From Lachnospiraceae bacterium UBA3785 (GTDB lineage Bacteria; Bacillota; Clostridia; Lachnospirales; Lachnospiraceae), in NCBI GenBank assembly GCA_002369495.1, contig DFFD01000174.1, forward strand, positions 1 to 8,681: a stretch of 8,681 bases of DNA, written 5' to 3'. Below, one piece after another: positions 4,962 to 8,681 of this stretch. The notes under the pieces are model-generated. The model was not told the origin of the DNA, did not search any database, and saw only the letters and a program-made list of their open reading frames with translations. Position 1 is the first letter of the stretch. Each line of letters begins with the position of its first letter. The position numbers were made by a program, and so were the translations under genes.

Positions 4962-6944
4962 ATGAGAAAGACGATGGAGATCAATGAGAACTGGTATTTT
5001 GTGCACGGGGAGGGGCTGCCGGGGCAGGTCCCGAAGGGCGCGGAGCGGGTCACGCTCCCGCACTCCTGGAACGCCGTCGACGGGCACGACGGGCACGACA
5101 TCGACAAGCCGACCGGAGACTGGGCCGCGGGGGACCTCGCGCACTCGGCCATGGAGCACTATGACCGAGGATCGTACTGGTACTACCGGAAGTTCGAAAA
5201 CATCCCTCAGCCGCTCGCCGGCGGGAGGCTCTATGTGGAGTTCCCCGCGGCCGGCCAGCAGGCGGTGGTTTACATAAACGGGCAGAAAGTCACGGAGCAC
5301 AAAGGCGGCTACTCGGCCTTCCGGGCGGACGTGACCGATTTTCTGCGGAAGACGGGCGAAAACCTGCTCGCGGTGAATGTCTCCAACGAGCACCGGAAGG
5401 ACGTGTATCCGCAGCATGCGGATTTTACATTTTACGGAGGGCTCTACCGCGGGGCGAAGCTGGTGAGCGTGGCGAAGGCGCATTTTGATCTGGATCACTG
5501 CGGCGGGCCCGGCCTTGCCGTGCGCGCGGTGCCGCTTGAAGGCGGCTTTGCGGAATTTCACATGACCGCGTACCCGGTCGGGGTGAATGCGGACAATATC
5601 ATCGAATTCTCTGTCGCGGACGCGGACGGGAGAGAGATCTTCAGCGGAAACCGGCCGCACGATCAGGCGGAACTTGCCGTGACGCTCCCGGACATCCGGC
5701 TCTGGGGCCCGTCCGACCCGTATCTCTACACCGTGACGGCGCGGATCATCCGCAGAAATGAGGTCGTCGACGAGATTTCCTGCCGCTGCGGGGTCCGGCG
5801 TTTTGCGGCGGATCCTTCGAGGGGGTTCATTTTCAATGGAAATGAAATGCCCCTCCGCGGCGTCTGCCGCCATCAGGACCGCCTCTATGAAGGAAATGCG
5901 CTCACGCGGGAAGAACATTTTGAGGACGCGCGGATCATCAGGGAGCTCGGTGCGAATGCGATCCGGCTCGCGCACTACCAGCATTCGCAGGATTTCTACG
6001 ACGCCTGCGACGAGCTCGGGCTGATCGTCTGGGCGGAGATCCCGTTCATCACGATCATGAGCGAGGATCCGGAGGCGCACGAGAACGCGATGAGCCAGAT
6101 GCGGGAGCTGATCGTCCAGAATTACAATCATCCGTGCATCTGCTTCTGGGGCCTCTCCAACGAGGTGCTCCTCGGCCGGACAGCCCCCAGGGCGCTGATC
6201 CCGAACCACCGGGAGCTCGCAGCGCTGGTGAAATCCCTCGACCCGGACCGGCTCACCACGATTGCACACGTCGCCGGGACGCCGGAGGACTCCGAGCTGC
6301 ACGGGATCACCGACGTCGAGGGCTACAACAATTATCTCGGCTGGTACGTCGGGACTATGGAGGACAACGGACCCTGGCTTGACGACTATCACGAAAGGCA
6401 CCCGGAGCGGTGCGTCGCGCTCTCGGAGTACGGCTGTGAGGGGATCATCACGTACCATGCGGACGAGCCCGTCCGGAAGGACTACACGGAGGACTACCAG
6501 ACGCTCTACCACGAGGAGATGGCGCGGGTCATCGCGGCGCGGCCGTGGCTCTGGGGGAGCTTCGTCTGGAATATGTTCGATTTCGGGGCGGCGGCGCGCA
6601 ACGAAGGCGGCGTCGCGGGCCGCAACAACAAGGGCCTGGTCACGATCGACCGGAAGATCCGGAAGGATTCTTTCTATATTTATAAGGCTTACTGGAATCC
6701 GGAGCCGATGGTGCATATCTGCGGGAAGAGGCATTTTGAGAGGCCGGAGCGGACGGAAATAAAGATCTTCTCAAATCTCCCGGAAGTGACCCTCTATGTG
6801 AACGGGGAGAAGGTCGGGACGCAGGAGGGGGAGAAGGTGTTTTCATTTTCCGTGAGGCTGAAAGAGGGGACGAACCTCGTGCGGGCGGAGGCCGGCGGCG
6901 TTTCGGATACGGCAGTGCTTGACAGAAGTTATAAAAGGTTATAA
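4962..6944 (+). CDS. Glycoside hydrolase family 2 enzyme, beta-galactosidase-like
   Basis: A 660-residue retaining glycosidase of GH2 that should remove a terminal beta-linked sugar from oligosaccharides or glycosides. Order: N-terminal jelly-roll sugar-binding domain (about 5-175, with LPHSWN at 32-37 and the GSYWYYRKF strand at 70-78), Ig-like domain (about 180-280), TIM barrel (about 281-580), and a short C-terminal beta domain (about 596-650, 'NLPEVTLYVNGEKVG'). The expected acid/base is E401 in FWGLSNE, and the nucleophile E489 in ALSEYG. WGSFVWNMFDF (531-541) and NNKGLVTIDRK (555-565) are typical of short GH2 enzymes. No signal peptide, so cytoplasmic, acting on imported sugars. It is much shorter than LacZ (about 1020) but normal for this subgroup. 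An N-x-K triplet (555-557) aligns with one used to flag beta-glucuronidases, so that activity cannot be excluded. No transporter or regulator gene is adjacent. Its stop codon lies inside the next gene's promoter. Confidence 0.9.
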   Translation: MRKTMEINENWYFVHGEGLPGQVPKGAERVTLPHSWNAVDGHDGHDIDKPTGDWAAGDLAHSAMEHYDRGSYWYYRKFENIPQPLAGGRLYVEFPAAGQQAVVYINGQKVTEHKGGYSAFRADVTDFLRKTGENLLAVNVSNEHRKDVYPQHADFTFYGGLYRGAKLVSVAKAHFDLDHCGGPGLAVRAVPLEGGFAEFHMTAYPVGVNADNIIEFSVADADGREIFSGNRPHDQAELAVTLPDIRLWGPSDPYLYTVTARIIRRNEVVDEISCRCGVRRFAADPSRGFIFNGNEMPLRGVCRHQDRLYEGNALTREEHFEDARIIRELGANAIRLAHYQHSQDFYDACDELGLIVWAEIPFITIMSEDPEAHENAMSQMRELIVQNYNHPCICFWGLSNEVLLGRTAPRALIPNHRELAALVKSLDPDRLTTIAHVAGTPEDSELHGITDVEGYNNYLGWYVGTMEDNGPWLDDYHERHPERCVALSEYGCEGIITYHADEPVRKDYTEDYQTLYHEEMARVIAARPWLWGSFVWNMFDFGAAARNEGGVAGRNNKGLVTIDRKIRKDSFYIYKAYWNPEPMVHICGKRHFERPERTEIKIFSNLPEVTLYVNGEKVGTQEGEKVFSFSVRLKEGTNLVRAEAGGVSDTAVLDRSYKRL

Positions 6945-6947
6945 AAT
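6919..6947 (+). promoter_or_regulatory. Strong sigma-A promoter inside the end of the glycosidase gene
   Basis: A perfect -35 TTGACA (6919-6924) is followed, after exactly 17 bp, by TAAAAT (6942-6947, 5 of 6 consensus). The predicted start is near 6954, about 50 bp before the ATPase start at 7005. The -35 encodes glycosidase residues, and the stop TAA (6942-6944) forms part of the -10. It likely drives the ATPase gene and, by read-through, pth. Confidence 0.7.
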
Positions 6948-7004
6948 ACCCCTGAAGTTATAAAAGGTTATAAAAGGTTTTGAAAGTTATAAAAGGTTAT
7001 AAAA
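6929..7004. repeat. Three 29-bp direct repeats over promoter and leader (candidate operators)
   Basis: The 18-mer TTATAAAAGGTTATAAAA occurs exactly at 6929, 6958 and 6987, a constant 29-bp period. Each copy holds two TTATAAAA boxes 10 bp apart, so boxes fall at 6929, 6939, 6958, 6968, 6987 and 6997 (spacings 10, 19, 10, 19, 10). The linkers are not conserved in full. Copy 1 covers the promoter spacer and -10, copy 2 starts near the transcription start, and copy 3 abuts the ATG and supplies the AAAAGG ribosome binding site (8-nt spacing). Strict phasing suggests protein binding sites. Confidence 0.85.
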
Positions 7005-8045
7005 ATGGCCAATCCGTTTACGATCTCGTTCGGCAGGCAGCCTTTGCAGTTTATTTCCCGGCCGGTCGAGACAAATGAAATAATCGAAACATTCGAGCAG
7101 GATCCGCCCTCCAACCAGGTCTTCATGCTGACCGGCGTGAGAGGCTCCGGCAAAACCGTCATGATGACGGATATCGCGAAAGCATTCAGCAGGCGTGAGG
7201 ACTGGATCGTCGTAGAACTGTCGCCGGAGCGCGACATGCTGACGGCACTGGCGGCAAAGCTTTGCTCAAGGCCGGAACTGTTTGCGCTGTTTGTCGAGGC
7301 GAAGCTCAATTTTTCCCTGCTCGGCTTCGGCGTGGAAGTGAAGAACACGGCGCCGATCTCGGATATCGAATCAGCGCTCTCCCGTATGCTCGGCGTGATC
7401 CGCACAGCGGGAAAGAAACTGCTGGTCACGGTCGACGAGGCGGTCAATAACGCGAACGTGCGCGTTTTTGCAAGTTCATTTCAGATCTTTCTGAGGCAGG
7501 AGCATCCGGTTTTCCTGCTGATGACCGGCCTTTATGACAATCTCTACAATCTTCAGAATGAGAAGACGCTGACATTTCTCTTCCGCGCGCCGAAAATCAC
7601 GATGGGCCCGCTCAACCTTACGGCCGTCAGGAAGCAGTACGCGGACATATTCGGGATTTCGCTCCGTGAAGCCGGTGAGATGGCGGATCTCACGATGGGG
7701 TATCCGTTCGCATTTCAGGTACTGGGCTACCTCTTCTGGAACAGCCGGAATGAGAAGCAGCTTGCGGACATCCTGCCGGAATACGACAGGTACCTGGAGG
7801 AGTATGTCTACAGCAAAATATGGTCGGAGCTCTCGGAGACGGACCGGAAAGTGATCATGGTCATGGCGAAGACCCACAAGACAAAAGTCGCGGAGATCCG
7901 CGAGGCGCTTTCCATGGAGCCGGAAAAATTTTCGGTTTACCGCGAACGGCTCAGGCGTAAAGGAGTGATCGATACGTCGCGGTACGGGGCTGTGGCATTT
8001 GCCCTGCCGAGATTTGACGTATTTGTGAAAATGCAGATGGAGTAA
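7005..8045 (+). CDS. AAA-type ATP-binding protein with probable C-terminal winged helix
   Basis: A 346-residue P-loop ATPase with Walker A GVRGSGKT (44-51), Walker B LLVTVDE (139-145), a sensor-1-like strand FLLMTG (170-175) and a lid helix region with MGYPFAFQVLGY (231-242). The last ~75 residues (about 272-346: KVAEIREAL, FSVYRERLRRKGVI, then a beta hairpin) look like a winged helix-turn-helix. The layout recalls archaeal Orc1/Cdc6-like and AAA_16 ATPases; Clostridia and Actinobacteria carry such stand-alone 'ATP-binding proteins' with a NPF.I.FG N-terminus, and their role is not settled. No signal peptide or membrane segment. The start is supported by AAAAGG 8 bases upstream and by the family-like N-terminus. 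It lies 60 bp after the glycosidase and 36 bp before pth. GC is slightly lower (57% in one line counted) than its neighbours. DNA binding and self-regulation through the upstream repeats are inference. Confidence 0.85.
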   Translation: MANPFTISFGRQPLQFISRPVETNEIIETFEQDPPSNQVFMLTGVRGSGKTVMMTDIAKAFSRREDWIVVELSPERDMLTALAAKLCSRPELFALFVEAKLNFSLLGFGVEVKNTAPISDIESALSRMLGVIRTAGKKLLVTVDEAVNNANVRVFASSFQIFLRQEHPVFLLMTGLYDNLYNLQNEKTLTFLFRAPKITMGPLNLTAVRKQYADIFGISLREAGEMADLTMGYPFAFQVLGYLFWNSRNEKQLADILPEYDRYLEEYVYSKIWSELSETDRKVIMVMAKTHKTKVAEIREALSMEPEKFSVYRERLRRKGVIDTSRYGAVAFALPRFDVFVKMQME

Positions 8046-8081
8046 CGGACAGACAGGAACAACAGGGGAGAAGCACACTGA

Positions 8082-8648
8082 ATGTATATTATCGTCGGGC
8101 TCGGCAATCCGGGCACAAAATATGAGGGAACCCGTCACAACATGGGATTTGACGTCATCGACGCTCTCGTCGAGCGGAATAAGGTGCCGTCTTCGGGGAC
8201 GAAATTCCACGCGCTTTACGGGAGCGGCCGCATCGGGAATGAGCGGATCGTCCTCGCCAAACCGCTCACCTACATGAACCTCTCGGGGACCGCAGTCCGC
8301 GAGATCACCGATTTCTACAAGATCGATGTGAAAACTGAACTGATCGTCATCTCCGACGACATCGACCTCGACCCGGGGCGCATCCGCATCCGGAAGAAGG
8401 GCTCCGCGGGCGGCCAGAACGGGATGAAGGACATCATCGCGAAGCTCGGGACGGACGAGTTTGTCCGCGTGCGGGTCGGCACCGGCGCGAAGCCGGCCGG
8501 CTGGGATCTCGCGGACTGGGTCCTCTCGCGGTTCTCCGCCGGGGAGCGGAAGACCGTCGACGAGGCGATCCTCCGCGCCGCGGCCGCGGTCGAGACGATC
8601 GTGACGGACGGGGCGGATGCGGCGATGAACCGGTTTAACGTGAAGTGA
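8082..8648 (+). CDS. pth: Peptidyl-tRNA hydrolase
   Basis: A 188-residue cytoplasmic enzyme that cleaves the ester bond of peptidyl-tRNAs dropped from stalled ribosomes, recycling the tRNA; normally essential in bacteria. The family features are intact: N-terminal IVGLGNPGTKYEGTRHN with N9 and catalytic H19, KPLTYMN with N66, SDDIDL with D92 (the residue that positions the histidine), and GSAGGQNGMKDI with N113. Length matches the family. The ribosome binding site GGGGAG (8065-8070) is 11 bases from ATG, rather far. There is no obvious promoter of its own in the 36-bp gap after the ATPase gene, so cotranscription from the promoter at 6919 is likely. In many Firmicutes mfd follows pth; that cannot be seen here because the window ends 33 bp after the stop. 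Confidence 0.97.
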   Translation: MYIIVGLGNPGTKYEGTRHNMGFDVIDALVERNKVPSSGTKFHALYGSGRIGNERIVLAKPLTYMNLSGTAVREITDFYKIDVKTELIVISDDIDLDPGRIRIRKKGSAGGQNGMKDIIAKLGTDEFVRVRVGTGAKPAGWDLADWVLSRFSAGERKTVDEAILRAAAAVETIVTDGADAAMNRFNVK

Positions 8649-8655
8649 AGGGCAC

Positions 8656-8681
8656 AGGGACGGTTCCTGGGGGGACGGTTC
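8656..8681. repeat. GGGACGGTTC repeat cluster C (runs off the window)
   Basis: Two units, at 8657-8666 and 8672-8681, begin 8 bp after the pth stop codon. The segment CAGGGACGGTTCCTGG is identical to 4799-4814 in cluster B, and the next unit differs from cluster B only by one extra G in the linker. The array probably continues downstream. Confidence 0.8.

Noticed and set aside
4734..6734. Long open frame on the minus strand opposite the glycosidase
   Set aside because: It is a by-product of high GC and codon bias on the plus strand; the protein is rich in Arg, Val, Asp and Pro, has no domain, and ends in translated repeats.
6929..7004. CRISPR array
   Set aside because: The 29-bp period includes only an 11-bp linker between 18-bp copies, too short for spacers, and there are no cas genes.

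Overview
The window looks like a chromosomal segment of a Gram-positive Clostridia member, most likely Lachnospiraceae-like. The reasons are a surface protein with Ig-like 'IPDQ' repeats and three SLH domains, GGAGG ribosome binding sites, sigma-A type promoters, and a pth gene of normal bacterial form. The taxonomic call is inference. Most of the window is GC-rich (about 60-67% in stretches I counted). The first 1.7 kb is AT-rich (about 37-47% GC in the lines counted).

Layout: (1) 1-1695, the 3' part of an S-layer-homology surface protein that enters from the left edge, with a strong terminator. (2) 1760-1881, a short intergenic block with GAACCGTCCCC repeats and a perfect 16-bp hairpin terminator between convergent genes. 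(3) 1882-4485, on the minus strand, a complete P-type cation ATPase of CtpE-like type with its promoter. (4) 4486-4961, a 476-bp divergent intergenic region packed with structure: a long near-perfect hairpin, two smaller hairpins, a 39-bp tandem repeat and about eleven GGGACGGTTC-type units in a head-to-head arrangement. (5) 4962-6944, a cytoplasmic family 2 glycoside hydrolase. (6) 6919-7004, a promoter with a perfect -35 box buried in the end of that gene, overlapping three exact-period 29-bp repeats. (7) 7005-8045, an AAA-type ATPase with a probable C-terminal winged helix. (8) 8082-8648, peptidyl-tRNA hydrolase, followed within 10 bp by more GGGACGGTTC repeats that run off the window.

The genes do not form one pathway: cell-surface anchoring, cation transport, sugar hydrolysis and translation quality control. 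Two patterns stand out. First, the ATPase at 7005 sits between a metabolic gene and a housekeeping gene, with a repeat array laid over its own promoter and ribosome binding site. This suggests autoregulation by the encoded protein, or another factor reading the repeats. Second, a GGGACGGTTC repeat family occupies three intergenic gaps and is associated with hairpins, which resembles a dispersed REP-like element.
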